Positions 35,305 to 44,453 of a DNA stretch of 64,000 nucleotides are shown here, in pieces. The stretch's first letter is position 1; the number at the start of each line of letters is the position of its first letter. The DNA is from Sphingomonas astaxanthinifaciens DSM 22298 (GTDB lineage: Bacteria > Pseudomonadota > Alphaproteobacteria > Sphingomonadales > Sphingomonadaceae). The stretch is taken from positions 496,001-560,000 of the forward strand of contig NZ_JONN01000001.1 of the NCBI RefSeq assembly GCF_000711715.1, read 5' to 3'. The notes under the pieces were generated by a model that did no database searches, had not been told where the DNA came from, and saw only the letters and a program-made list of their open reading frames with translations. The translations under genes were made by a program, and so were the position numbers.

Positions 35305-35921
35305 CCGACGATCCGGCGAAGCTTGTCGAGGGCGACGTTATCGCCTTCCTCGAGCGCGATGGTCGAGACGAACTTGCCGTCGCGGCCGAACAGCAGGACC
35401 TGGCTCGAATGGTCCATGGTGTAGCCGTCCGGCGCGCTCTTGTCGGCGACCTTGCCGAGCCAGACGGCATGGCTCTTGGCGACCGCGGCGACTTGCGCCT
35501 CGGTGCCGGTCAGGCCGACGATCGGCGTCCCGAACAATTGCAGATAGTCACCCACGACCCTGGGCGTGTCGCGCTTGGGATCGACGGTCACGAACAGGAT
35601 GGTGAAGGCATCGTCGCCCTTGCCAAGCTCACGCCGGAGCTTGGCCAAACGGCCCAGCGTATTGGGGCAGACGTCGGGGCAGTGGGTGAAGCCGAAGAAG
35701 ACGACATAAGGCTTGCCCGCGAGGCTCGTGCTCGAGAAGGGCTTGCCGTCGGTGCCGGTCAGGGTGAACGGCCCGCCGATGGTGAAGCCGGGGCTTCCCG
35801 GTTCGGTCCGGCTCCACTGATAGGCGGGGCGCGAGAGGAGCAAAGCGAAGCCGACCAGCGCGATCCCGACCAGGCCCCACAGGATCCAGCGGAGGCGCTT
35901 CGTTCCGCGCTCAGTGGCCAT
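35301..35921 (-). CDS. SCO1/SenC family copper chaperone
   Basis: A 206-residue protein with one N-terminal membrane helix (LRWILWGLVGIALVGFALLL) and a periplasmic thioredoxin-like domain. The copper-binding CPDVCP (C81, C85) follows FFGFTH, and H171 in MDHSS completes the Cys-Cys-His site. Sco proteins deliver copper to, or reduce, the CuA site of cytochrome c oxidase. It overlaps the PCuAC gene by 11 bases, a common functional pairing in which PCuAC donates Cu(I). Confidence 0.94.
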   Translation of the reverse strand: MATERGTKRLRWILWGLVGIALVGFALLLSRPAYQWSRTEPGSPGFTIGGPFTLTGTDGKPFSSTSLAGKPYVVFFGFTHCPDVCPNTLGRLAKLRRELGKGDDAFTILFVTVDPKRDTPRVVGDYLQLFGTPIVGLTGTEAQVAAVAKSHAVWLGKVADKSAPDGYTMDHSSQVLLFGRDGKFVSTIALEEGDNVALDKLRRIVG

Positions 35922-36351
35922 GGTGGCCCTCCGTCGGCGCGCCCGAGCCCGGCGGGACCACCGGCAGCGACACCGTGACCTTGCCCGCCTTCTCGAAGCG
36001 GAGCGTGAGCGGCAGGCGGCTGCCGGGGCGCAAGGGCGCCTTCAGGCCCATCAGCATGACGTGCAGCCCGCCGGGCTTCATCGCGATCATCTTGCCGGGC
36101 GGAAGCGCGAGCGGTCCGGCCGCGCGCATCCGGGACATGCCGCCCGCGCCATTGCTGTCATGAATGGTGACCGAAGACGCGGCCGGGCTCGACGCGCCGA
36201 GCAGGCGGTCGCCGCTCCGTCCGCCATTGTGGACGCTGACATAAGCGGCGCTGCTGGTGAGGCCGGCATTGGCATAGCCGGTGACGTGCAGGCTCGACGG
36301 CGCGGCGGCGGCGACGAGCAATCCGGCGGCGGGAAGGAGGAGGATACGCAT
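35911..36351 (-). CDS. PCu(A)C periplasmic copper chaperone
   Basis: A 146-residue exported protein with signal peptide MRILLLPAAGLLVAAAAPSS. The family's Cu(I) site H-x10-M-x21-H-x-M is exact: H64, M75, H97, M99. The C-terminal tail GHHGH adds possible extra metal ligands. It hands copper to Sco and the CuA centre of cytochrome c oxidase. First gene of a two-gene operon with the overlapping sco gene; divergent from the symporter. Confidence 0.94.
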   Translation of the reverse strand: MRILLLPAAGLLVAAAAPSSLHVTGYANAGLTSSAAYVSVHNGGRSGDRLLGASSPAASSVTIHDSNGAGGMSRMRAAGPLALPPGKMIAMKPGGLHVMLMGLKAPLRPGSRLPLTLRFEKAGKVTVSLPVVPPGSGAPTEGHHGH

Positions 36352-36444
36352 CGCCCGGCCATCTAGGGATGCGGCTCGCCTGGGTCCAGACGGTCACTTG
36401 CACAGCCTCGGCTCGCTCCGCATAGTTCCCCGTTGGGGGGGACG

Positions 36445-37716
36445 ATGGACGAGGGCGAGCAGCGACCGAAGCTCACGACCGGCGGCCTCGTCGCCGTCGG
36501 GCTCGGCAATGCGCTGGCCTTCTACGACCTCATCATCTTCTCGGTCTTCGCGGTCCAGATCAGCAAGGTCATCTATCCGCCGGGCGATCCCGCGACCGAA
36601 CTCATGCTGACGCTCGGGACCTTTGCCCTGGGCTTCCTCACCCGTCCGCTCGGCGCGGTGGTGATCGGCCGGTTCGGCGACCGCAAGGGCCGCAAGCCGG
36701 CGATGCTGCTGTCCTTCTCCCTCGCCGGGACCGCGGTGCTCGCCCAGGCGCTGGTGCCGCCCTATGCCGCGATCGGGATCGCCGCGCCGCTCATCATGCT
36801 GGCGCTCCGGATGATCCTCGGCTTCGCGATCGGGGGCGAGGTCGGGCCGTCGACCGCCTATCTCGTCGAATGCGCGCCGCCGGCGAAGCGCGGGACCATC
36901 GTCTCGGTCCAGTTCGCGACGCAGGAAGCCGCCTCGCTGGTCGCGGGAATCGTCGGCTTCGTGCTGGCCGGGATGCTCAGCGCCGCCGCGCTCGAGGCCT
37001 GGGGCTGGCGGGTGGCAATGGGAATCGGCGCGCTGATCGTCCCCTTCGGCCTGTGGGCCCGCTCGCGGCTCGAGGAAACGCTCCATGTCGCGCAGGCCGA
37101 GACCGACAGTGTCGAAGAGCATGGCCGGTCGCCGGGCCGGCTCGCGCTGCTCGGCTTCATCATGATCTCGAGCGCGACGGTCGCGACCTATGGCCTGCAA
37201 TATCTCAACACCTATGCCCAGCGGCAGTTGGGGCTGCCGGTGCAGGAGGCCTTTACCGCGACCATCTTCTACGGACTGGCGGCGGTGATCTTCAATCTGG
37301 GCGGCGGCTGGCTGTCGGACCGCTACGGGCGCAAGCCGGTGATGATCGGCGGGATGGCGGTGCTCGCGCTCGGCCTGCTGCCGGCCTTCGTGCTGCTCAA
37401 TGCCTCGCCGACCACGCTGACGCTGCTGCTGGTCAGCTTCACCCTCTCGATTCCCAATGCGATCGGGCCCGCGGCGGCGGTGGTCGGGTTGACGGAGGCG
37501 CTGCCGCCGCGCGCCCGCTCGGCCAATCTCGCCATTCCCTATGCGCTGGGCGTCGCGGTGTTCGGCGGCTCGGCGCAGTTCATCATCGCCTGGCTGCTCA
37601 AGGCCACCGCCGACCCGCTGGCGCCGGCCTATTACGTCACCGCCATCGTCCTCGTCGGACTGACCGCCATGGCGATGATGCCCGAAACCGCGCCGGTCAG
37701 GCGCAAGAAGGCTTAG
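36445..37716 (+). CDS. MFS transporter, metabolite:H+ symporter (MHS) family
   Basis: A 423-residue twelve-helix major facilitator. VGLGNALAFYDLIIFSVFAVQIS is helix 1 with the acidic MHS-family residue, FGDRKGRKPAM is the loop 2-3 signature, GFAIGGEVGPSTAYLVECAP is the MHS helix 5 pattern, and LSDRYGRKPVM repeats the signature in the second half. Relatives carry citrate, alpha-ketoglutarate, proline/betaine or shikimate; the substrate here is unknown. The ATG is preceded by ggggggga. It overlaps the convergent ferredoxin gene by four bases. Confidence 0.9.
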   Translation: MDEGEQRPKLTTGGLVAVGLGNALAFYDLIIFSVFAVQISKVIYPPGDPATELMLTLGTFALGFLTRPLGAVVIGRFGDRKGRKPAMLLSFSLAGTAVLAQALVPPYAAIGIAAPLIMLALRMILGFAIGGEVGPSTAYLVECAPPAKRGTIVSVQFATQEAASLVAGIVGFVLAGMLSAAALEAWGWRVAMGIGALIVPFGLWARSRLEETLHVAQAETDSVEEHGRSPGRLALLGFIMISSATVATYGLQYLNTYAQRQLGLPVQEAFTATIFYGLAAVIFNLGGGWLSDRYGRKPVMIGGMAVLALGLLPAFVLLNASPTTLTLLLVSFTLSIPNAIGPAAAVVGLTEALPPRARSANLAIPYALGVAVFGGSAQFIIAWLLKATADPLAPAYYVTAIVLVGLTAMAMMPETAPVRRKKA

Positions 37717-38030
37717 TCTTCGGGCGCTACCGTGACCTCGATCCCGTCGAGGGCGGGGCCGAAGGGGATCTGGCAGGAGAGGCGGCTGTTGCCCTCGCGC
37801 GCGCCGCTGGTCGAGAGGAGGTCGTCCTCGTCCTCGCTCATCGGCGGCAGCGCCGCGGACCAGGCTTCGTCGACATAGACGTGGCAGGTCGCGCAGGAGC
37901 AGCAGCCGCCGCACAGCGCGAGGATTTCCTCGATCCCGCCGGCGCGAAGGTTTTCCATCAGCGAGCGGCCCGGCTTGCCCTCGATGGCCCGGCTGTGACC
38001 GTCGCGGGTCGTCACGTTGATGATCGGCAT
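37713..38030 (-). CDS. [2Fe-2S] ferredoxin, adrenodoxin/putidaredoxin type
   Basis: A 105-residue electron carrier. Cluster ligands follow the C-x5-C-x2-C-x36-C pattern: C40, C46, C49 and C86. Two further cysteines (C43, C44) sit inside the loop CGGCCSCATC, which is unusual. It receives electrons from the adjacent FAD reductase (2-base gap) and normally drives a cytochrome P450, a ring-hydroxylating oxygenase or Fe-S assembly; no such oxygenase is encoded in this window. Last gene of the thiolase/reductase/ferredoxin operon. Confidence 0.93.
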   Translation of the reverse strand: MPIINVTTRDGHSRAIEGKPGRSLMENLRAGGIEEILALCGGCCSCATCHVYVDEAWSAALPPMSEDEDDLLSTSGAREGNSRLSCQIPFGPALDGIEVTVAPED

Positions 38031-38032
38031 CT

Positions 38033-39235
38033 CTACTCCAAAAGGCTTTTCAGCGGTCGCTCGGCATCGGTCAGCAGCGAGGCCTCGACCTCGCTGCCAC
38101 GCTCGATCAGCGCCCGGCCCTGCACATAGTCGCGCACCATGTTGACGCAATCGAGCGCGATCACCTTGCCCTTTCGGCGGTAGAGGATGCTGAAGCGGCC
38201 GGATGCGGGATCGCCGCGGACCAGCTCCTCGTCATGGTCGTGGCTGAGCCCGACGGTCTGGAGCTTCAAATCATACTGGTTCGACCAGAACCACGGCATG
38301 GCGGCGTAAGGGGCGGGCGCGCCGACGATGGCGCGGGCGACGCAGGCCGCCTGGTCGGTCGCATGCTGGACCGATTCGATCCGGATCGGGCGGTCGGGAC
38401 CGAAGGGATTGCGGTGCAGCGCGACGTCGCCCGCCGCCCAGATATGGGGAAGGGTGGTGCGGCCCAATTCGTCGACGAGGACGCCGTTGCCACCCTCAGC
38501 CCCGGCGTCGAGCAGCGGCCCTCCCTCGGGCTCGATTCCGATCCCGGCAACGACGAGGTCGAAGGCGCTGCTGTCGATGTCGGCAACGCCGAGGCGAACG
38601 TCGACGCCTTCGCGCACGTGCCGGTCGGCGAGGAAGTCGGACAGCGCATGCCCCGAGCAGCGCGCGAGCAGGCGCGGCTCGCGCTCGGCGAGGGTGACGC
38701 GCTTGCCTAGCTTGGTCAGCGCGGCGGCGGCCTCGAGGCCGATCCACCCGCCGCCGATCACGAGGACCGAGCGAGCATCGGTGAGCGCTTCCTTGAGCCG
38801 ATCGACATCGTCGAGGGTGCGGATGACGTGGGCGTTGCCCAGGCGGCGTGCGCGCCCGCCGGCGGTCCAGACGAGCTCGCTATAGCCAATCTCCCGGCCC
38901 GAGGCGCAGGCGACCGTCCGCGCTTGGGGGTCGATGCGCTCGACCCGCTCGCCGGGGACGAGGGCGACGCCCTTGTCGGCCCAGAAGTCGGCGGTGCGGA
39001 AGCGGAACTCCTCGCGGCCCCTGGTGCCGAGGAGATAATCCTTGCTGAGCGGCGGGCGCTCGTAGGGCAGCTCGGTTTCCTCGCCGAGGAGCGCGATGCT
39101 GCCCGCGAAACCCGCCTGCCGGAGATGGATCGCCGCCGCGACCCCGGCATGGCCGGTGCCGACGACGAGGACGTCGAAGCGGGTCAGTTCAGCGCCTCGA
39201 TGATGGTCACGTTGGCGATTCCGCCGCCCTCGCAC
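38033..39235 (-). CDS. FAD-dependent NAD(P)H:ferredoxin reductase (rubredoxin/putidaredoxin-reductase type)
   Basis: About 384-400 residues. FDVLVVGTGHAGVAAAIHL is the FAD dinucleotide fold, LSKDYL and the central VLVIGGGWIGLEAAAAL the NAD site, and LPHIWAAGDVA the C-terminal FAD motif. It reduces the ferredoxin encoded 2 bases downstream. The start is unclear: the only standard codon is ATG at 39235, which overlaps the thiolase gene by 52 bases and adds a basic 17-residue leader; a CTG at 39187, overlapping the thiolase TGA by two bases, would give the family's usual N-terminus. Confidence 0.9.
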   Translation of the reverse strand: MRGRRNRQRDHHRGAELTRFDVLVVGTGHAGVAAAIHLRQAGFAGSIALLGEETELPYERPPLSKDYLLGTRGREEFRFRTADFWADKGVALVPGERVERIDPQARTVACASGREIGYSELVWTAGGRARRLGNAHVIRTLDDVDRLKEALTDARSVLVIGGGWIGLEAAAALTKLGKRVTLAEREPRLLARCSGHALSDFLADRHVREGVDVRLGVADIDSSAFDLVVAGIGIEPEGGPLLDAGAEGGNGVLVDELGRTTLPHIWAAGDVALHRNPFGPDRPIRIESVQHATDQAACVARAIVGAPAPYAAMPWFWSNQYDLKLQTVGLSHDHDEELVRGDPASGRFSILYRRKGKVIALDCVNMVRDYVQGRALIERGSEVEASLLTDAERPLKSLLE

Positions 39236-40362
39236 ATGGTCTGGAGCCCGAAGCGCTGGCCGCGCTTGCGAAGCGCGTGGACGAGGGTGGTCATGAGCTT
39301 GGTCCCGCTCGCGCCGAGCGGATGGCCGAGGCTGATCGCGCCGCCGTTGACGTTCAGGCGCTCGGGGTCGCCGCCGATCTCGCGCAGCCAGGCCAGCGGC
39401 ACCGGCGCGAACGCCTCGTTGACCTCGTAGAGGTCGATGTCGGCAATGCTGCGGCCCGAGCGCTCGAGCGCGCGGCGGGTCGCGGGAATCGGCTCCATCA
39501 GCATGATGACGGGATCGCCGGCGGTGACGGTGAGGTGGTCGATCCGGGCAAGCGGGGTCAGGCCATGATCCTTCAACGCGCGCTCGCTCACCACCATCAC
39601 GCCCGACGCGCCGTCGCAGATCTGGCTGGCGTTGCCGGCGGTGATGACCCCGTCTGGCTTGAGGGTCTTCAAGGCACCGAGGCCTTCCATCGACGCGTCG
39701 GTGCGGATTCCCTCGTCGCGGGTGTGGAGGCTCTCATTGCCGTCGGCGTCGAGGATCGTCAGTGGCACGATCTCTTGCGTGAACTCGCCCCGCTCGGTGG
39801 CGGCTGCAGCGCGGCGGTGACTTTCGAGCGCGAAGGCGTCGAGCTCCTCGCGGCTCATCTGGTAGTTTTGCGCGATCATCTCCGCGCCGGTGAACTGGCT
39901 GAACTCGTTCACCCCGTAGCGGTCCTTGATCGACTGCGGCCACGGGCCGGTCCCGATCCCGGCCTGCATCGGGAGCATCACGGCAAGCCCCATCGGAACG
40001 CGGGTCATGCTCTCTACCCCGGCGGCGATGACCACGTCCTGAGTCCCGCTCATCACCGCCTGGGCGGCGAAATGGACCGATTGCTGCGAGCTGCCGCACT
40101 GGCGGTCGATCGAGACCGCGGGAACGCTGTCGGGGAGGCTGGAGGCCATCACCATGTTGCGGCCGATGTGGAAGCTCTGCTCGCCGACCTGGCCGACGCA
40201 GCCCGCGATCACATCCTCGACCGCGGCGGGGTCGATCCCGGCGCGCTCGACCAGGCTGTCGAGGACCTTCGCGCCGAGGTCGGCCGGGTGCCAGTCCTTG
40301 AGCGCGCCGCCCTTCTTCCCTCCGGCGGTGCGGGCGGCGGCGACGATATAGGCTGCAGGCAT
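39184..40362 (-). CDS. Acetyl-CoA C-acyltransferase (thiolase)
   Basis: A 392-residue thiolase. DRQCGSSQQSVHFAAQAV contains the nucleophilic Cys, EVNEAFAPVPLAW and NVNGGAISLGHPLGASG the His region, and MCEGGGIANVTI the second catalytic Cys near the end. The MPAAYIVAAARTAGGKK start is preferred over a GTG six codons upstream. Thiolases cleave 3-ketoacyl-CoA in beta-oxidation or condense acetyl-CoA; the KAT type with this end pattern is usually degradative. It leads the operon with the ferredoxin reductase and ferredoxin, suggesting catabolism of a lipid, terpenoid or alicyclic compound. Confidence 0.93.
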   Translation of the reverse strand: MPAAYIVAAARTAGGKKGGALKDWHPADLGAKVLDSLVERAGIDPAAVEDVIAGCVGQVGEQSFHIGRNMVMASSLPDSVPAVSIDRQCGSSQQSVHFAAQAVMSGTQDVVIAAGVESMTRVPMGLAVMLPMQAGIGTGPWPQSIKDRYGVNEFSQFTGAEMIAQNYQMSREELDAFALESHRRAAAATERGEFTQEIVPLTILDADGNESLHTRDEGIRTDASMEGLGALKTLKPDGVITAGNASQICDGASGVMVVSERALKDHGLTPLARIDHLTVTAGDPVIMLMEPIPATRRALERSGRSIADIDLYEVNEAFAPVPLAWLREIGGDPERLNVNGGAISLGHPLGASGTKLMTTLVHALRKRGQRFGLQTMCEGGGIANVTIIEALN

Positions 40363-40428
40363 GCGGGGGCTCCGGATCACAGGGTCGGCGTCACTCTAGC
40401 CGGGCGGGGGCCGCGGTCCAGTGGCGGA

Positions 40429-41007
40429 TCAGACCGCTTCGACCGTCTCCACCTCGGGGACATAATGGCGGATGAGGTTCTCGACCCCGCGCTTCAGCGT
40501 GACGGCGGACGAGGGGCAGCCCGCGCAGGCGCCCTGCATGGCGAGGAAGAGCGTGCCTTCGCGATAGCCGCGATAGACGATGTCGCCGCCGTCCTGCGCG
40601 ACCGCCGGGCGGACTCGGGTCTCGAGCAGCTCCTTGATCTGCGCGACGATCTCGGCGTCGGCCGGATCTTCCTCGAAGCTAGCTTCATCGTCGGCGGCGA
40701 CGTGGAAGCCTGCCGCCGATCCGGCCGCGAACAGCGGCGCGCCCGAGACGAAATGATCGAGGAGGATCTGGACGACGTCGATCTCGAGGCCCGCCCAGTC
40801 GGTGTCGGGATTGGCGGTGACCGAGACGAAGTCGCGGCCGAAGAAGACCCCCTCGACCTCGCCGGTGGCGAACAGCGCGCTGGCGAGCGGCGAGGCCTCG
40901 GCCGAGGCGGCGTCGGGGAAGTCGCGGCTGCCCGCTTCCATCACGGTGCCCCCCGGCAGGAACTTGCGGGTCGACGGATTGGGCGTGCGCTCGGTCTGGA
41001 TCAGCAT
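40429..41007 (-). CDS. NifU-like Fe-S scaffold/carrier protein
   Basis: A 192-residue protein with an N-terminal Nfu domain (MLIQTERTPNPSTRKFLPGG) and a C-terminal NifU domain carrying CAGC (C161, C164), which binds a shared [4Fe-4S] cluster in a dimer. It delivers clusters to target apoproteins. The second Met is chosen as start; another at 41016 would add three residues. It lies between the thiolase and GMC genes on the same strand but is not tightly coupled to either. Confidence 0.93.
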   Translation of the reverse strand: MLIQTERTPNPSTRKFLPGGTVMEAGSRDFPDAASAEASPLASALFATGEVEGVFFGRDFVSVTANPDTDWAGLEIDVVQILLDHFVSGAPLFAAGSAAGFHVAADDEASFEEDPADAEIVAQIKELLETRVRPAVAQDGGDIVYRGYREGTLFLAMQGACAGCPSSAVTLKRGVENLIRHYVPEVETVEAV

Positions 41008-41038
41008 GGCTGCCATGTGGCGGGCCTCGGGCCCGGGT

Positions 41039-42706
41039 TCAAGCAGCCGCGGACAGCGTCGTCCGCGCGCGGATGAGGTCGGCGGCCTTTTCGGCGATCA
41101 TGATGGTCGGGGCATTGGTGTTGCCACTGACCAGCCGCGGCATGATCGAGGCGTCGACCACGCGTAAGGCATCGACGCCGATGACGCGCAATTCGGGATC
41201 GACCACCGAGCGTTCGTCCCGGCCCATCGCGCAGGTCCCGACCGGGTGGTAGATGGTGGTGCCTTGGGTCCGGGCATAAGCGAGCAATTGCTCGTCGGTC
41301 CGGACATCGCTCCCGGGATTGGTCTCGTGGTCGATATAGAAGGAGAGGGGGTCGGTCGCGGCCAGTTGCCGCCCGAACTTGAGCCCGGCGACGATAACCT
41401 CGCGGTCGAGCGGGTCGGCGAGATAATTGGGCCGGATCGCCGGATGCGCCGACGGATCGGCCGACTTGAGGTGGACCGAGCCGCGCGATTCGGGGCGTAG
41501 CTGGCAGGGCGCGATGGTGAGGCCGGGCTCCTTTTCGAGTTCCATCACCTGCTCGTTGCTGAGCTTGTCGGCGTCCATCGTCGCGGGAAGGATGTGGAAC
41601 TGGATGTCGGGCCCGGCGAGGTCGGGGCGCGAGCGCATGAAGATGCCGACATGCGCCGCCGAGAGGGTCAGGAGCCCACGCCTGGCAAAGAGGTAGCGGC
41701 CGAGTTCGCGCACCAGCCGGGGCCCCCGCGCAAGCTCGTTGACCGACAGCGTCCCTTTCTTCAGCCGATAGGTATTGCCGACCACGAAGTGATCCTGGAG
41801 GTTCTCGCCGACCCCGGGCGACGCGTGAACCACCGGGATTCCCAGGGCCTGCAGCCGCTCGGGCTGGCCGATCCCCGACAGTTCGAGCAGCTGGGGCGAA
41901 TTGATCGCGCCGCCGCACAGGATGACCTCGCGGCGGGCGCGGACGGTGCGGACCTCGGAGCCCTGGGCGAATTCGACCCCGGTGGCCGTCTTCCCTTCGA
42001 AAAGGACCCGACGCGCGAGGGCGTGGGTGACGACCTGCAAGTTTGGCCGCCCCATCGCCGGGTGGAGATAGGCGACCGCGGCCGAGCAGCGCTTGCCGTC
42101 GCGGATATTGACCTGGAACCAGTTCACCCCTTCCTGCTCGGGGCCGTTGCAGTCGCGGCGGGGGAGGCCAAGCGCCTCGGCCGCGGCGATCGCGGCCTCG
42201 CTCACCGCATGACCGTCGGCCGGGTCGGCGACATGGAGCGGGCCGCCGGTCGCATGGACGTCGGACGCGCCATTGGCCTGGTGCTGCGCTTTCCGGAAAT
42301 AGGGAAGCACGTCGTCCCACGCCCAGCCCTCGCAGCCCAGTTGCCGCCAGCCGTCATAATCCGCCTGCTGCCCGCGCACGTAGAGCATGGCATTGATCGA
42401 GGAGGAGCCGCCCAGCACCTTGCCGCGCGGCCAGACATGGGTCCGCCCGTCCGTCCCGGGGTCGGGTTCGGTCTGGTAGAGCCAGTTGACCTTGGGATCC
42501 TTCAGCGTCTGCGAATAGCCAATCGGGACATGGATCCAGAGGTTGGAGAGGAATTGCCCCTTCTCCTTGCCCGGCCGGTCGTCGCCGCCCGCCTCGAGGA
42601 GGATGACCCTCGTTCCCGGATCCTCGCTCAGTCGCGCGGCGAGGACGCAGCCCGCCGAGCCCGCGCCGACGATCACATAATCGGCCTCGAGGACCTCGCC
42701 GCTCAT
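41039..42706 (-). CDS. GMC family FAD-dependent alcohol oxidoreductase (choline-dehydrogenase-like)
   Basis: A 555-residue glucose-methanol-choline oxidoreductase. YVIVGAGSAGCVLAARLSE is the FAD fold, PRGKVLGGSSSINAML is GMC signature 1, GGAINSPQLLELSGIG signature 2, and TIYHPVGTCAMG the active-site His with NTNAPTIMIAEKAADLI at the end. It most likely oxidises an alcohol to an aldehyde or ketone with a quinone or other carrier as acceptor. It is the last gene of a four-gene operon; its ATG overlaps the hydrolase TGA (ATGA). Confidence 0.92.
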   Translation of the reverse strand: MSGEVLEADYVIVGAGSAGCVLAARLSEDPGTRVILLEAGGDDRPGKEKGQFLSNLWIHVPIGYSQTLKDPKVNWLYQTEPDPGTDGRTHVWPRGKVLGGSSSINAMLYVRGQQADYDGWRQLGCEGWAWDDVLPYFRKAQHQANGASDVHATGGPLHVADPADGHAVSEAAIAAAEALGLPRRDCNGPEQEGVNWFQVNIRDGKRCSAAVAYLHPAMGRPNLQVVTHALARRVLFEGKTATGVEFAQGSEVRTVRARREVILCGGAINSPQLLELSGIGQPERLQALGIPVVHASPGVGENLQDHFVVGNTYRLKKGTLSVNELARGPRLVRELGRYLFARRGLLTLSAAHVGIFMRSRPDLAGPDIQFHILPATMDADKLSNEQVMELEKEPGLTIAPCQLRPESRGSVHLKSADPSAHPAIRPNYLADPLDREVIVAGLKFGRQLAATDPLSFYIDHETNPGSDVRTDEQLLAYARTQGTTIYHPVGTCAMGRDERSVVDPELRVIGVDALRVVDASIMPRLVSGNTNAPTIMIAEKAADLIRARTTLSAAA

Positions 42707-43641
42707 GCGGCCTTGGCGACTTGACGCACCCATGCGGCGGTTTCGACGGGCTGGGTGAAGGGCAGCATGTGGCCGCCTTCGACCAAGGTCAGCGTTGCGC
42801 CCGGGATCTGCGAGACGGTCAGTTCGCCATGCTCGGCCGGGCTGAGCAGGCTGTCCCCGCGCCCGAACAGGATCGCGACCGGGAGCGTGAACGCGGCATA
42901 GCGCGAAGTCATGTCCTCGGCGTCCTGGCGGGCCATCTGAAGGTCGGCGCAGGCCGCCTCGACATTGCCCGGCCGCATGGCGAGCAGCCCGCCGCCCGCG
43001 GTCAGATAGTCATCGGGCACCGTTTCGGGAGCGAAGACCGTGGCCAGCGCCTTGTCCTTGGTCGCGAGGGCGAGCGGAACCGCAATCGTCCGGGCGACAA
43101 GCGGCGCGACCGACAGCGGGACCATCAGCCCGCGGAACACGTCGGGGACCGAGCGGACGGGTTGGGTCGCGGGCGCGATCAGGGCGAGGCCGCCAAGCTT
43201 GTCGCCGTGACGCTCGGCGATCTTGAGCGCGAGCGCGCCGCCGAGCGAGTGGCCGACGACCACCGGCTTTTCGAGACCCAGCGTGTCGATCAGCGCGGCC
43301 ATGGCGTCGGCCTGGTCGTCGAGCCGCTGCGAGCGCGAGGGCAGGGGCGGGGAATAGCCCGAACCCGGGCGGTCGACGCGGATCACGCGATGATCCCTGG
43401 CGAGATCATCGACCATCGCCTTGGCAAAGCTGCGGAGCTGCGCGCCGAGCCCATGGATCAGGAGCAAGGGCGGCCCGGAGCCGTCCTCGGTGACGTGGAG
43501 GGTGATGCCGCTGCCGACATCGACCAGCCGCCCGTCCATCGGTGCCAGCTCCTCGGCGCGGCGCGCGGCGCGCTGGCTGTAGAGCCCCGCGCCGAGCAAC
43601 CCGCCAACCAGCGACACGCCGGCAATCGCCCAGTTTCTCAT
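42703..43641 (-). CDS. Alpha/beta hydrolase, membrane-anchored or exported
   Basis: A 312-residue alpha/beta hydrolase with an N-terminal hydrophobic segment (WAIAGVSLVGGLLGAGLY) that is likely an anchor. LIHGLGAQLRSF is the oxyanion loop, VGHSLGGALALKI the nucleophile elbow with Ser, FGRGDSLLSP the acid and GGHMLPFTQP the His. In this operon it could hydrolyse the lactone or ester made by the Baeyer-Villiger monooxygenase; that is inference from context. It overlaps the SDR gene (ATGA) upstream and the GMC gene downstream. Confidence 0.9.
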   Translation of the reverse strand: MRNWAIAGVSLVGGLLGAGLYSQRAARRAEELAPMDGRLVDVGSGITLHVTEDGSGPPLLLIHGLGAQLRSFAKAMVDDLARDHRVIRVDRPGSGYSPPLPSRSQRLDDQADAMAALIDTLGLEKPVVVGHSLGGALALKIAERHGDKLGGLALIAPATQPVRSVPDVFRGLMVPLSVAPLVARTIAVPLALATKDKALATVFAPETVPDDYLTAGGGLLAMRPGNVEAACADLQMARQDAEDMTSRYAAFTLPVAILFGRGDSLLSPAEHGELTVSQIPGATLTLVEGGHMLPFTQPVETAAWVRQVAKAA

Positions 43642-44453
43642 GCCATGCTCCGCTTAAGGATGTTCCAGTAACCGACCGGGCTCAGCCGCTCGATCAGCGC
43701 GCCGATGCGCGCGTCATTGCCGACCAGCACGCGCGGCCGTTCCTTCTCGATGCCCTCGACGATGATCTCGCCCGCCTTGACCGGCGACATGCGCAGGAAT
43801 TTCTGGAAGCGGTCCTTCTCGTCCGCGATCAGTGCCGCTTCCTCGTTGGTGACGTGGCGCGGCGGGCGGGCGTTGCGGGCGATGTCGGTGTTGATTCCGC
43901 CCGGGTGGATGACGGTGACCCCGACGGTGGAGCCCGCTTCCTCGAGCTCGCGGCGAAGCGATTCCGAAAAGCCGCGCACCGCGAACTTGGCGGCCGAATA
44001 AGCGGTCTGCCCCGGCGGGGCAATCAGCCCGAACAGGCTCGAGACGTTGACGATCCGCGCGCTGTCGGTCGCCTTCAATTGCGGCAGGAAGGCGCGGGTC
44101 AGCCGCACCACGGCGTGGAAATTGACCTCCATCAGCCAGTCGAAATCGGCCTCGTCGACCTGCTCGAAGGTGCCGCCGATCGCGACCCCGGCATTGTTGA
44201 CCAAGAGGTCGACCCTACCGTGCTCGGCGACCACCTCGGCCGGCAGCGCGCGGCAGCGGTCCCGCTCGGTGACGTCGAGGACGTGGGTCGTGACCTTGAC
44301 CCCGCGGACCATGTCGCGGGTCTCGCCCAACCCTTGCGCGTTGCGGTCGGCGAGCGCGAGGTGGCAGCCACGCCGCGACAGAGCGAGGGCGATCCCGCGG
44401 CCGATGCCGCCGCCCGCGCCGGTCACCACCGCGACCCGGCCCGACAGGTTCAT
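43638..44453 (-). CDS. Short-chain dehydrogenase/reductase
   Basis: A 271-residue classical SDR. VVTGAGGGIGRGIALAL is the NAD(P) site, NNAGVAIGG the structural motif, VNVSSLFG the catalytic Ser region and YSAAKFAVRGF the YxxxK. The C-terminus (GALIERLSPVGYWNILKRSMA) is typical of a sphingomonad SDR group next to monooxygenase genes. It probably interconverts an alcohol and ketone in the same pathway. Both neighbours overlap it by ATGA. Confidence 0.92.
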   Translation of the reverse strand: MNLSGRVAVVTGAGGGIGRGIALALSRRGCHLALADRNAQGLGETRDMVRGVKVTTHVLDVTERDRCRALPAEVVAEHGRVDLLVNNAGVAIGGTFEQVDEADFDWLMEVNFHAVVRLTRAFLPQLKATDSARIVNVSSLFGLIAPPGQTAYSAAKFAVRGFSESLRRELEEAGSTVGVTVIHPGGINTDIARNARPPRHVTNEEAALIADEKDRFQKFLRMSPVKAGEIIVEGIEKERPRVLVGNDARIGALIERLSPVGYWNILKRSMA

